Assembly: GCF_018967865.2 (NCBI RefSeq)
Contig: NZ_JAHLZY020000001.1
Coordinates: 3,658,001-3,722,000, forward strand
Reading direction: 5' to 3'
Origin: Hymenobacter siberiensis
Lineage (GTDB): Bacteria > Bacteroidota > Bacteroidia > Cytophagales > Hymenobacteraceae
DNA: 64,000 bases
Translations under genes and position numbers: made by a program
Notes under the pieces: model-generated
The model's input: only the letters and a program-made list of their open reading frames with translations
The model's database searches: none
Told to the model about the DNA's origin: nothing
In this document: piece after piece, positions 48,357-56,701 of the stretch
Layout: the number at the start of each line of letters is the position of its first letter
How positions within the stretch are numbered: position 1 is the stretch's first letter

Positions 48357-49013
48357 ATGACACGACTACTTCTTGCCGATGACCACACCATCCTGCGTGA
48401 TGGCATCCGGGCCCTGCTCTCTGCCGAACCGGACCTCGATGTGGTGGGCGAAGCCAGCAACGGGGCCGAAGTGCTGGCCCTGCTCGAAACCACGCCCGTA
48501 GACGTGGTGCTGATGGACGTGCAGATGCCCATACTCGACGGCTTTGCCACCATGCCGGAGCTGCGCCTGCGCTTCCCCGAGGTGCGCGTGCTGGTGCTCA
48601 CCATGCTCGACCACGAGAACTACGTGGCCCGCATGCTGGACGCCGGCGCGCTGGGCTACGTGCTCAAGAACGCGGCCATCAGCGAAATCACCCACGCTAT
48701 TCGCACCGTGGCAGCTGGCAACCCGTTTTTGTGCACCGAAATTGGCCTGAACATGCTTTATAAGGCCGTGGTACAACGCCCGGGCACCGAAGACTCGACC
48801 GCCGAAGGCCACTCCGGGGCCGACCTCACGGCACGCGAGCTGGAAGTGCTCAAGCTAATTGCCGAGGGCCTGACCAACGGCGAAATCGCCGACAAGCTTT
48901 TCACCAGCAAGCGCACCATCGAAACCCACCGCCAGAACATCATCGCCAAAACCCAGGCCAAAAACACCGCCGCCCTCATCAAGCTGGCCGTGAGCCGGGG
49001 GCTGATTTCTTGA
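48357..49013 (+). CDS. NarL/LuxR-type response regulator
   Basis: A 218-residue response regulator. Receiver residues: acidic pair in LLLADDHTILRDG, phospho-acceptor in VDVVLMDVQMPILDG, and Lys in GYVLKNAAISEIT. The C-terminal HTH is LTARELEVLKLIAEGLTNGE, IADKLFTSKRTIETHRQNII. No histidine kinase is encoded next to it, so its partner is elsewhere. It is a close paralogue of the truncated regulator at 47305. The start at 48357 (MTRLLLADDH) is used. Confidence 0.92.
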   Translation: MTRLLLADDHTILRDGIRALLSAEPDLDVVGEASNGAEVLALLETTPVDVVLMDVQMPILDGFATMPELRLRFPEVRVLVLTMLDHENYVARMLDAGALGYVLKNAAISEITHAIRTVAAGNPFLCTEIGLNMLYKAVVQRPGTEDSTAEGHSGADLTARELEVLKLIAEGLTNGEIADKLFTSKRTIETHRQNIIAKTQAKNTAALIKLAVSRGLIS

Positions 49014-49091
49014 GTTAGGAGTTAGGAGTTGAGTTCGTCGCAGAATGACTTTCAACAGCCATTACAGCTTAACTCTTAACTCTTAACTCAA
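49013..49091. repeat. Inverted repeat AGTTAGGAGTTAGGAGTT / AACTCTTAACTCTTAACTC
   Basis: Four short direct repeats GAGTTAG at the left and three AACTCTT at the right pair as arms around 30 bases. It lies between convergent genes (regulator and DUF1345 protein) and overlaps the end of both; a related repeat is at 14560. Confidence 0.75.
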
Positions 49092-49804
49092 TTAAGCATT
49101 CCGCCGATGGTGCCGATGGTGAGGGCGACGATGACCGTGTTGAATATGAAGGCGATGAGGCCGTGGAGCAGGGCGGCGCGGCGCAGCTCGCGGTTGCCGA
49201 TGCCAATGTCGGCGGTTTGGGCCGTCATGCCGATGATGAAGGAAAAGTAGGCGAAGTCTACGTAGTTGGGCGTGAGTTTGGGGCTCTGGTCCTGGCCCTG
49301 GTCGTCGGGGAATATCAGGCCGCCGGTGTCCTGGCCGGTGTCTTCATCGGCGTCGTAATAGGTGTGGGCGTAGCGCAGCGTGAACACGAGGTGCACCAAC
49401 GTCCAGGCCAGCACTACGGCGGCCACGCTCAGCACTACGTGCAGTACGCGCAGGTCTTTCGAAATGCCTTTGAGCGAGCCCATCAGGCCCACTACGGCCC
49501 CCAGGCTGGCCATGGCCGCGCACACCACCAGCACGAAGGCCTGGGTGCGGGGCAGGTCTTCGGAGGCGGCTACGCGGCGCATGTCGTCGGTGTCGGCCTG
49601 CCACATGCCCATGATTATCAGCGCCAGGTCGGTGGTAGCAAAGCCCACCCAGCCCACCACCACGCGGGCCAGGGTGCCCAGCAGGTGCGGGGCCAGCAGC
49701 GCACCCGCAATGCCGATTATTACCGCCAGGGCCAGCCGCCAGCGCACATCCATTGTTCGCGCCCAGCTCATTGGCCGGGTGCCTGTTGCCTTGGTTTTAT
49801 TCAT
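49088..49804 (-). CDS. DUF1345 membrane protein
   Basis: A 238-residue inner-membrane protein with five helices and the DUF1345 pattern (DVRWRLALAVIIGIAGALLA, WVGFATTDLALIIMGMW, VLSVAAVVLAWTLVHLVFTL, YVDFAYFSFIIGMTAQTADI, HGLIAFIFNTVIVALTIGTI). The acidic loop DADEDTGQDTGG lies in the middle. Function is unknown in the family. The start at 49804 (MNKTKATG) is chosen over the longer 49891. Confidence 0.87.
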   Translation of the reverse strand: MNKTKATGTRPMSWARTMDVRWRLALAVIIGIAGALLAPHLLGTLARVVVGWVGFATTDLALIIMGMWQADTDDMRRVAASEDLPRTQAFVLVVCAAMASLGAVVGLMGSLKGISKDLRVLHVVLSVAAVVLAWTLVHLVFTLRYAHTYYDADEDTGQDTGGLIFPDDQGQDQSPKLTPNYVDFAYFSFIIGMTAQTADIGIGNRELRRAALLHGLIAFIFNTVIVALTIGTIGGMLN

Positions 49805-49913
49805 TTGGCTGCCAAGGTAGCGCGGCCTGGCCAATGCCCACGCCGCAGCCCTTGGTGGCCGGAATAGTTGCCGCGCCGTAAGCAAATGCATCTTTCCGCT
49901 GTTATTTCGCTCT

Positions 49914-51404
49914 ATGAATGCTGCTCCCCTCTCCGGCCTCTACGCGCCCTCACTTGCCCTCGTCACCGATTTATACCAGCTTACGATGGCCTACGGCTAC
50001 TGGCAGCAGGGCTTGCAGGACCGCGAGGCGGTGTTTCACCTCTACTTCCGCAAGGCCCCGTTTCAGGGCGGGTACGCGGTAGCCGCCGGGCTGGCCCTGA
50101 CCGTTGATTGGGTGGAGAACCTGAAATTTTCGGAAGATGACCTGGAATACCTCGGCAGCCTGCGCGGCAGCAAAGGCGGGGTGATGTTTCCGCCCGATTT
50201 CCTGCGCTACCTGCGCGAACTGAAATTCACCTGCGACATCGACGCCGTGCCCGAGGGCACCGTTGTATTTGGCAATGAGCCCATTATGCGGGTGCGCGGG
50301 CCGCTGCTGCAGGCGCAATTGCTGGAAACAGCCCTGCTCACACTCATCAATTTCCAGACCCTGATTGCCACCAAAGCGGCCCGCATCCGGGAGGCCACCG
50401 GGCCAACCGACCAGATTCTGGAGTTTGGCCTGCGCCGCGCCCAGGGCTTCGATGGTGGCCTGGGAGCCAGCCGGGCGGCCTACCTCGGCGGGGCCGATGC
50501 CACCAGCAACGTACTGGCCGGGCAGCGCTACGGCATTCCGGTGCGCGGCACGCACGCGCACAGCTGGGTGATGTCGTTTGCTAATGAAGTGGATGCGTTT
50601 TCGGCCTATGCCCAGGCATTTCCCGACGACTCGGTATTTCTGGTGGATACCTATGATACGATTGAGGGCGTGCGCCAGGCCATTAAAGTGGCCCGCCAGA
50701 TGCGCGCTAACGGCCACGAGTTAGCCGGTATCCGGCTCGATTCGGGCGACCTCGCCTACCTTAGCCGCGAGGCGCGGGCGGTGCTCGACGAGGCCGGCTT
50801 TACCGAAACGCGCATCGTGGCCAGCAACGATTTGGAGGAAAACCTCATCACCAGCCTCAAGCAGCAGGGCGCCCGCATCGATACCTGGGGCGTGGGCACC
50901 CAGCTCGTAACGGCCTACAACCAGGCCGCACTGGGGGGCGTGTACAAGCTGGCCGCCCTACGCAAAGCCGATGACTCGGGCTGGGACTTCACCATCAAGC
51001 TCTCCGAGCAGGTGGCCAAAACCAGCATCCCGGGCATCCTGCAAATTCGCCGCTACCTGAACGAGTACGGCAAGCCCCGCGCCGATATGCTGTACAACAC
51101 GGCCGAGAGCCTGCCCAGCCACCTCATGCTCGTGGACCCGGCCGACAGCACCCGCCGCCTGCCCATCCGGCCCGATACCCAGTTTCGCGAGCTGCTGGAG
51201 CCGGTGTTCCGGCGCGGCCGCCGCGTGCTCGACCTGCCCACCCTAGCCGAGAGCCGCGCCCACGCCCAGCGCGAAGTGCAAAGCCTCGACCCAGGGGTGC
51301 GCCGCTTCCTGAATCCCCACGTATTCCCCGTCGGTCTCGAAATGGGCCTCTACGAGTACCGTACCCGTCTGATTCTGGAGAAGCGGCCGATGCGCTCGGC
51401 GTAA
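49914..51404 (+). CDS. pncB: Nicotinate phosphoribosyltransferase
   Basis: A 496-residue NAD-salvage enzyme that converts nicotinate and PRPP to nicotinate mononucleotide. It has LVTDLYQLTMAYGYWQQG, the phosphorylated histidine region IPVRGTHAHSWVMSFANEVD, EFGLRRAQGFDGGLGASRAA, GIRLDSGDLAYLSREARAVL and RIDTWGVGTQLVTAYNQAAL. The length fits the family's long (Gram-negative/Bacteroidota) form. It is divergent from the DUF1345 gene; no promoter box was recognised. Confidence 0.95.
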   Translation: MNAAPLSGLYAPSLALVTDLYQLTMAYGYWQQGLQDREAVFHLYFRKAPFQGGYAVAAGLALTVDWVENLKFSEDDLEYLGSLRGSKGGVMFPPDFLRYLRELKFTCDIDAVPEGTVVFGNEPIMRVRGPLLQAQLLETALLTLINFQTLIATKAARIREATGPTDQILEFGLRRAQGFDGGLGASRAAYLGGADATSNVLAGQRYGIPVRGTHAHSWVMSFANEVDAFSAYAQAFPDDSVFLVDTYDTIEGVRQAIKVARQMRANGHELAGIRLDSGDLAYLSREARAVLDEAGFTETRIVASNDLEENLITSLKQQGARIDTWGVGTQLVTAYNQAALGGVYKLAALRKADDSGWDFTIKLSEQVAKTSIPGILQIRRYLNEYGKPRADMLYNTAESLPSHLMLVDPADSTRRLPIRPDTQFRELLEPVFRRGRRVLDLPTLAESRAHAQREVQSLDPGVRRFLNPHVFPVGLEMGLYEYRTRLILEKRPMRSA

Positions 51405-51441
51405 ATTACTTTTTTCAGAGTTTTTTCCTTTTCCACTTGTC

Positions 51442-52356
51442 GAAGCTGTTTAGAAAGTCGGCTTTTGATTAATTTTTCGCAAAAAGATGACGACGAAGGC
51501 GAGCCAGTGCCAGGCCAGCCAATTGCCGACGCTGGTTTCGTAGCGCACGAGCAAGGTTTTAAAGCCGTCGAGCCAGGCGTTGGCGTGTTCGACCACGACG
51601 CGGCGGCGGTAGAGTTCGGGATCGAAAAAGGTGTCGTCGTCGGTCTGCCAGTCGGCGGCGCGGCGGTTGCGGGGAATGTTGGCCTCGATGTCGCGCCGGG
51701 CGCATTCCTGACGAAAGCCTTGGGTGTCAAAGGCTTTGTCGGCGTTCAGAAACAGCCCGGCGACGGGAATATTAGCCGCTTCGAGCGAGGCGCAGATTTC
51801 CCCGAACAAGGCGTTGAGCTGGTGGGTGTCGTGGTGGTTGCCCGCCTGCGGGCTGGCGCAGGCCAGCGGTTGTCCCCGGTTATCGGCCAAGAAGAGGGCT
51901 GTGGTGGTACGGGCTTTCTTGCGGCCCTGATAGCCGACGGCCTCCCCGCCGTTCTTGGCGGGCGTGTGGCTGCCGTCGAGTTGGACGCTGGAACAGTCCA
52001 GATGGGCCCCGTTTTCGCGCAACAAGCGGAGCCATACCCCTTGCCAGGACCCGTCCTTGCGCCACGCATTAAAGCGGGCGTACACGCCCTGCCAGGTCAG
52101 CGATGCGCCCGTAAAAAACTGTTTAACAGGCAACAATCGCCATTGACAGCCGCTTTTGAGTTTGTAGAGAATGGCTTCCACCAACTCGGCCGGCTCCACG
52201 ACCGAGGGGCGGCCATGGGCGGAGAAGGTGAGCGCGGGCAGAATCCATTGGCGAATCATATCTTTGGACAGGACTTCCATTAAAATGCGAAAAAAGGAGT
52301 GTTACACCTCAAATTTCGCGCTTTTTTGGGAGTCCTTTGACTTTCTAAACAGCTTC
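51442..52356 (-). mobile_element. IS5-family element, complete
   Basis: A 915-bp element bounded by perfect 18-bp inverted repeats, GAAGCTGTTTAGAAAGTC (51442-51459) and GACTTTCTAAACAGCTTC (52339-52356). GTC lies on both flanks, possibly a short target duplication. It holds one intact transposase frame. A related 141-bp MITE is at 47979. Confidence 0.88.
51450..52280 (-). CDS. IS5-family DDE transposase
   Basis: A 276-residue transposase, the only frame in the element. The DDE residues are visible in SSVQLDGSHTPAKNGGEAVG (first Asp), LFLNADKAFDTQGFRQECA (second Asp) and YRRRVVVEHANAWLDGFKTL (Glu). The N-terminal part (VEAILYKLKSGCQWRLLPVK, SLTWQGVYARFNAWRKDGSW) is the typical DUF4096-like region. 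The frame is intact and the inverted repeats perfect, so the element may be active. Its C-terminus is read into the terminal repeat (INQKPTF). Confidence 0.92.
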   Translation of the reverse strand: MEVLSKDMIRQWILPALTFSAHGRPSVVEPAELVEAILYKLKSGCQWRLLPVKQFFTGASLTWQGVYARFNAWRKDGSWQGVWLRLLRENGAHLDCSSVQLDGSHTPAKNGGEAVGYQGRKKARTTTALFLADNRGQPLACASPQAGNHHDTHQLNALFGEICASLEAANIPVAGLFLNADKAFDTQGFRQECARRDIEANIPRNRRAADWQTDDDTFFDPELYRRRVVVEHANAWLDGFKTLLVRYETSVGNWLAWHWLAFVVIFLRKINQKPTF

Positions 52357-52360
52357 GTCT

Positions 52361-53065
52361 TTAAACAGACACTCGTGTTGCTATGTAGTCTGTTGGCAAG
52401 TTGAATAAGTTATTGATGGCAGGGTCGTGCGCTACCGCCTCATCTAATCCGACAATCAGCATTTTATCGCTTGACTTATTTGCAAACGACCAAGTACCAT
52501 CGTCGCTATCGTGCCAGACCCAAAGAATAGGTCGTCCTCCGCTCAATACTTCTTCAGCTATAAAGGTGGCCGCGTTTCGGGGCTCGAAAAATTTGAAGTC
52601 AAGCTTCTGGCCCAGAAGAGGTTGGTCTAGTTGGTAGCTCTCCTCGAACTCCGGCTCCCAAGGGAACTTACCGCCTTTATCCGTCCAGAATAGTTGCAGC
52701 GCGGGGAAGGCTTCGCAGTCATAAAACCACTGGGCATAGCCGAAATAGTCAGGAATATTATCTGCACTAACCTGCCGAAACTGAACCGGGTGCAGCTCCA
52801 GAATATCGAAGTTATTGATAGCCGTTTCCAAAGGATTACCGGCTTTGATGGTGTCACCGGCATCATTCAAAATAGCGTGCATCGTATCGAGAGGTAGACC
52901 AAAGGCAATTAGCTCGGGATGATTAAAATTCTTCCACAGACCAATTGTGTAAGCAAATGCGGGCGTGGCGGTATCTGCTTCAAATAAGCAGACCGTCCAG
53001 CCATGTTTTTCAATATCGTTTTTGATGTTGATTTCGGCTTGGGTATTGTGTTCTTCATGCGACAT
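52361..53065 (-). CDS. DUF4262-domain protein, AT-rich
   Basis: A 234-residue cytoplasmic protein of the DUF4262 type: GWTVCLFEADTATPAFAYTI, GLWKNFNHPELIAFGLPLDT, NFDILELHPVQFRQVSADNI, YFGYAQWFYDCEAFPALQLF. The base composition is clearly lower in GC than its neighbours and the stop lies five bases from the IS5-type element, which points to acquisition. The family is of unknown function, sometimes found near mobile or defence genes. The frame is complete. Confidence 0.82.
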   Translation of the reverse strand: MSHEEHNTQAEINIKNDIEKHGWTVCLFEADTATPAFAYTIGLWKNFNHPELIAFGLPLDTMHAILNDAGDTIKAGNPLETAINNFDILELHPVQFRQVSADNIPDYFGYAQWFYDCEAFPALQLFWTDKGGKFPWEPEFEESYQLDQPLLGQKLDFKFFEPRNAATFIAEEVLSGGRPILWVWHDSDDGTWSFANKSSDKMLIVGLDEAVAHDPAINNLFNLPTDYIATRVSV

Positions 53066-53094
53066 AGCAGTAAAACTAGCTTAGGCGTTATCAC

Positions 53095-53133
53095 AAAAAA
53101 TCCCTGCCGTCAATCAAGACAGCAGGGATTTCT
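53095..53133 (-). terminator. Rho-independent terminator of the purine genes
   Basis: AAATCCCTGC (53098-53107) and GCAGGGATTT (53122-53131) form a stem after purM. On the minus strand it is followed by a U-run, so it ends the purine transcript just after purM. Confidence 0.85.
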
Positions 53134-53149
53134 ATTGAGTCATTAAGTC

Positions 53150-54256
53150 TTACGCGTACCGAAGCTCGCCCGCGCCCACATGCAGCGTCACGCCACTCTC
53201 AGCCGTGAGGCGGCCAGCCAATTGCGCGTCATAGCCGCTAGCCTGCAGTGAAGCCACTACGGCAGCAGCAGAAGCTTCTTCGGTTACGACGAGCATGCCG
53301 GTGCCCATATTCCAGTAGAGGTAGGCTGTTTCGGCGCTGATGTCGCCGATTTCGCAGAGGCGCTGCATGGCGGGCAGAGGCTCGAAAAGATTATCCAGCA
53401 CCGCACCGAGGCCATTTTTGAGCACCCGCTGGAAGTTATCGGCCACACCGCCGCCCGTGATGTGGGCCACGCCGTGTAGCGGCAGGCCGGCATCGAGCAA
53501 GGCCGCTACGCCGGGCGAGTAGATGAGCGAAGGCGCGAGCATGGCGTCGCCCCAGGTGGGATATAGGCCGTCGTCGGTGCCGTCGTAGGGCGCATCGTGC
53601 CAGTTGTCACCGAATACCTTTTGCAGCGTCTTGCGGGCCAGCGAGTAGCCGTTGGAGCGGAACGAGGGCGAGCGCAGGGCCACCACCACGTGGCCGGCCT
53701 GGGCGGTTTTGCCGCTCAGGGGCTGGGCCAGGCTGGGGTGCAGCACGCCGATGGCCGTGGAGCACCAGTTGAAGTTCATCTTCGCGCCGGGCCAGCCGCC
53801 GATGCGATTGCCCAGCTCCGCGATTTCGCCGCCCGTGATGGCCACCTGGGCGAAGTTGGCAGCATCGTGCAGGCCGCGCATCATCTGGTCCACCACGTCG
53901 TAGTCGAGGTGGTTCACGTCGATGATATTGGAGAGGTTGGTGGGCACGAAGCCAGCGGCGATGAGGTCGTCGGCCGTCATGGCGATGAGGTCGTAGCCGA
54001 GAGTATCGTACTTGTTCAGGCGCTCGGCCACCTCAATCTTGGTCCCGATACCGTCGGAGCTGATGCCAAGGCGCTCGGCTCCGAAACGAATTTCGTTGCT
54101 GAAGCCGCCGTCGAGGTCCTGGGCGGGCTCGCCGGGCTTGCCTTTGCGGTTGACGAAGGTTTTTTTCGACCAGTTGTAGGCGTTGCGCGAGGCGGCGTTG
54201 CCTTCTTCGATGGAGTAGCCGGCGGGGTTATTTTTCGTGTCGTTCATGCGGTTCAC
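53150..54256 (-). CDS. purM: Phosphoribosylformylglycinamidine cyclo-ligase (AIR synthetase)
   Basis: A 368-residue PurM that closes the imidazole ring of the purine precursor (FGAM to AIR, ATP-dependent). AIRS-type motifs are evident: ERLGISSDGIGTKIEVAERL, YDLIAMTADDLIAAGFVPTN, ALRSPSFRSNGYSLARKTLQ, GVAHITGGGVADNFQRVLKN and TAYLYWNMGTGMLVV. The start could be MNRMNDTK (54256) or the second Met (54247). It is the last gene of the minus-strand purine set; a long palindromic repeat separates it from purF. Confidence 0.94.
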   Translation of the reverse strand: MNRMNDTKNNPAGYSIEEGNAASRNAYNWSKKTFVNRKGKPGEPAQDLDGGFSNEIRFGAERLGISSDGIGTKIEVAERLNKYDTLGYDLIAMTADDLIAAGFVPTNLSNIIDVNHLDYDVVDQMMRGLHDAANFAQVAITGGEIAELGNRIGGWPGAKMNFNWCSTAIGVLHPSLAQPLSGKTAQAGHVVVALRSPSFRSNGYSLARKTLQKVFGDNWHDAPYDGTDDGLYPTWGDAMLAPSLIYSPGVAALLDAGLPLHGVAHITGGGVADNFQRVLKNGLGAVLDNLFEPLPAMQRLCEIGDISAETAYLYWNMGTGMLVVTEEASAAAVVASLQASGYDAQLAGRLTAESGVTLHVGAGELRYA

Positions 54257-54391
54257 CTCACCCCCCGGCCCCCTCTCCTTGGGGAGAGGGGGGAGCCGAG
54301 GCGGCGCGAATTGAAGTTGGAAGTTGAATTTCAGGATAGAAGTCGTTAGGCTCCCCCTCTCCCCAAGGAGAGGGGGCCGGGGGGTGAGGTG
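54254..54391. repeat. Long inverted repeat (CACCTCACCCCCCGGCCCCC)
   Basis: CACCTCACCCCCCGGCCCCC at the left and the reverse complement ending at 54391 form arms of about 40 bp. A partial copy is at 58004-58050, and related repeats are at 16373 and 21530. It lies between the purF stop and the purM start. Confidence 0.85.
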
Positions 54392-54394
54392 AGA

Positions 54395-55894
54395 CTAATG
54401 CTCCGTCGGCTCGGGGGCTTTGGCGCTCACCGACTTTTTTTCCTTTTTCTTATCGCCGCGGTGGCTGGCGCGTTCCTCCTGAATGTGGCGGAGGTAGTGC
54501 GTCACGTCGCCCGTTGGGTATTTGCCCGAGAAACAGGCGAAGCAGCTGCCGCCGTGGCCTTTCTCCTCGGCAAAAAGCTCCTCCAAATCCGACAAATCCT
54601 GGTAAATCACCTTATCGGCTTCGATGTAGCGGCAGATTTCTTCCGTCGAATAATTGGCCGCAATCAGCTCGGTGCTCATGGCCATGTCGATGCCATAGAT
54701 GCAGGGCGACACGATGGGCGGCGCGCTGGAAATGAAGTATACCTCGGCCGCGCCGGCTTCGCGCAGCAGCCGCACGATGCGGCGCGAAGTAGTGCCGCGC
54801 ACAATGCTGTCGTCCACCACGGCCACCTTCTTGCCCGCCACAAACTCGCGGATGGGGTTTAGCTTTTTCTTCACCACGTCCTCGCGGCCGGCCTGGGTGG
54901 GCACGATGAAGGAGCGGCCCATGTGGTTGTTTTTCACCAGCGCCCGGCGGTAGGGCACGCCAATGGCCTCGGCCAGCCCGGAGGCCGCGAAGTAGCCCGA
55001 GCTTGGCACGTCGATGACCATGTCGGGCTTCAGGCCGGCATCGACCACCTTGCGAGCCAGACGCTTGCCGAGGCGCACCCGCTCGCGGGCCACCAGGTGG
55101 CCATGAATCACGGAGTCTTCGCGGGCAAAGTAAATGTGCTCGAACGCACAGAACGCCTTGGGCGAGGCGTAAGGATTTTTATAGTGAACCTGAAAATTGT
55201 TGTCGATGAAGATGGCCTGACCCGGCCCCACATTCTTCACAAAGGCAAAATCGAGGTAGTCGAAGCAGGTACTTTCAGAAGCGAAAGCATACACCGGGCC
55301 GGCGGGCGTGTCGCGCCGCCCTAACACCAGCGGCCGGATGCCCAGCGGGTCGGTGAAAGCCAGCAGGCCATGCCCGGCTATCATCGTGATGGTGGCGTAG
55401 GCACCCTTCACCAGCTCCTGGGTGGTTTCTACGGCGTCGAAAATATCCACTACTGACAGGTGGTCGAGGTCTTTCACGCGCAGCTCCGAGGCGAAGGTGT
55501 ACATGATGAGCTCCAGGTCGTTGGTGGTTTTGGGCAGCACGTGGTACTTGTCGTGCAGGCGCTTGGCCACGTCGCGAAAGTTGATTACGTTGCCGTTGTG
55601 CACCATGGCCAGCCCGAAGGGGTAGCTGGTAGTGAAAGGCTGCGCGAGGTCAGAATCGTTGGCGCCCTGGGTGGTGTAGCGCACATGCCCGATGCCGATG
55701 TTGCCTTTCAGCTTCTTCACGTGCTTGGGCTTGAACACGTCGTTGACGAGCCCCTGCCCCTTGTGCAGGTGGAACGAGTCGTCGAACGTGGCGATGCCAG
55801 CCGCATCCTGCCCCCGGTGCTGGAGGGCGGTGAGGCCGACAATCATATCAGCCACGACGTTATCGGGACCGTGAAAACCTACTATTCCGCACAT
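54395..55894 (-). CDS. purF: Amidophosphoribosyltransferase
   Basis: A 499-residue PurF: the first committed step of purine synthesis, converting PRPP and glutamine to phosphoribosylamine. The N-terminal glutamine-amidotransferase domain starts with the catalytic Cys2 (MCGIVGFHG), followed by LTALQHRGQDAAGIATF and IGHVRYTTQGANDSDLAQPF. The phosphoribosyltransferase part has the PRPP-binding loop GKKVAVVDDSIVRGTTSRRI. The C-terminal tail (RGDKKKEKKSVSAKAPEP) is charged. It follows purN, with a palindrome between. Confidence 0.95.
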   Translation of the reverse strand: MCGIVGFHGPDNVVADMIVGLTALQHRGQDAAGIATFDDSFHLHKGQGLVNDVFKPKHVKKLKGNIGIGHVRYTTQGANDSDLAQPFTTSYPFGLAMVHNGNVINFRDVAKRLHDKYHVLPKTTNDLELIMYTFASELRVKDLDHLSVVDIFDAVETTQELVKGAYATITMIAGHGLLAFTDPLGIRPLVLGRRDTPAGPVYAFASESTCFDYLDFAFVKNVGPGQAIFIDNNFQVHYKNPYASPKAFCAFEHIYFAREDSVIHGHLVARERVRLGKRLARKVVDAGLKPDMVIDVPSSGYFAASGLAEAIGVPYRRALVKNNHMGRSFIVPTQAGREDVVKKKLNPIREFVAGKKVAVVDDSIVRGTTSRRIVRLLREAGAAEVYFISSAPPIVSPCIYGIDMAMSTELIAANYSTEEICRYIEADKVIYQDLSDLEELFAEEKGHGGSCFACFSGKYPTGDVTHYLRHIQEERASHRGDKKKEKKSVSAKAPEPTEH

Positions 55895-55931
55895 GGGATG
55901 GGGTTGTTAATTTGTAAATAAGGGTGGGTTT

Positions 55932-56024
55932 GTCATGCAGAGCGCAGCGAAGCATCTTTACCGCTTCGTTGCATTCGCATTGATTACTACTGCGGTAAAG
56001 ATGCTTCGCTGCGCTCTGCATGAC
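55932..56024. repeat. Intergenic inverted repeat (GTCATGCAGAGCGCAGCGAAGC)
   Basis: GTCATGCAGAGCGCAGCGAA and its complement form arms of about 35 bp. The right arm is read as the last residues of PurN (HAERSEASLPQ), and its stop codon is within the loop. Confidence 0.85.
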
Positions 56025-56694
56025 GGCCTTTTTGTATCAGTTCAGCCAACGCTTGGGCATATAAATCATGCTCCACGGCCAGGCCGCGCCGCTCGACTTC
56101 CGCCAGGGTATCGGCCCCGCGCAAATCCACCGTTTGCTGAGCGAGAATGGGGCCGGTATCGAGGCCCTCATCAACCAGATGGACGGTGATTTTGGTTTCG
56201 GGCAGCTGGTTATTAAAAGCCCACTCGTAGGCGTGTAGGCCCTGGTGCTGGTGGGTGTCGGCGGGGTGAATATTGATGATACGGCCCGCAAACGGCTGAA
56301 TGAAGGCCGGCGAAAGAATACGCATGTAGCCCGCCAGCACCACCAAATCGGGCTGATACTGCTGGAGCAGCGCGGCGGCTTCCGCATCGAATGTTTCGCG
56401 CTTGCGGCCCTGGCTGGGCAGCGAGGCTACCGGGCAGCCCTGCTCGGCGGCGAAGGTAAGGCCGGGCGCATCGGGCTTGTTACTGAACACCACCACCACT
56501 TCGGCCAGCCCTTGCAGCACACCAGTTTTGGTGGCTCCCAGCAGCGCCAGCATGTTGGAGCCGCGCCCCGACAGCAGGATAGCCAGGCGGGCAGGCCTCC
56601 CCCCCAGCCCCTCGCCGGGGGAGAGGGGCGCCAGACCACTTTGCGCAAAGGCATCAAGGAGCTTGGTCACTTTTAGGCGCGCTTCTGGTATCAT
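55987..56694 (-). CDS. purN: Phosphoribosylglycinamide formyltransferase, with both ends extended by translated repeats
   Basis: The core is the PurN formyltransferase (uses 10-formyl-THF to make FGAR): LAILLSGRGSNMLALLGATK, then DLVVLAGYMRILSPAFIQPF, INIHPADTHQHQGLHAYEWA and GPILAQQTVDLRGADTLAEV, with the catalytic Asn-His-Asp region (NIHPAD, SVHLVDEGLDTGPI type). Relatives normally begin a few residues before AILLSGRGSN. Here about 36 extra N-terminal residues include APLSPGEGLGGRP, read from a CCTCTCCCCCGGCGAGGGG repeat half, and the C-terminus HAERSEASLPQ is read from the 55932 repeat. Start 56694 is the only ATG; a GTG inside is possible. Confidence 0.88.
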   Translation of the reverse strand: MIPEARLKVTKLLDAFAQSGLAPLSPGEGLGGRPARLAILLSGRGSNMLALLGATKTGVLQGLAEVVVVFSNKPDAPGLTFAAEQGCPVASLPSQGRKRETFDAEAAALLQQYQPDLVVLAGYMRILSPAFIQPFAGRIINIHPADTHQHQGLHAYEWAFNNQLPETKITVHLVDEGLDTGPILAQQTVDLRGADTLAEVERRGLAVEHDLYAQALAELIQKGRHAERSEASLPQ

Positions 56695-56701
56695 ACTATA
56701 C

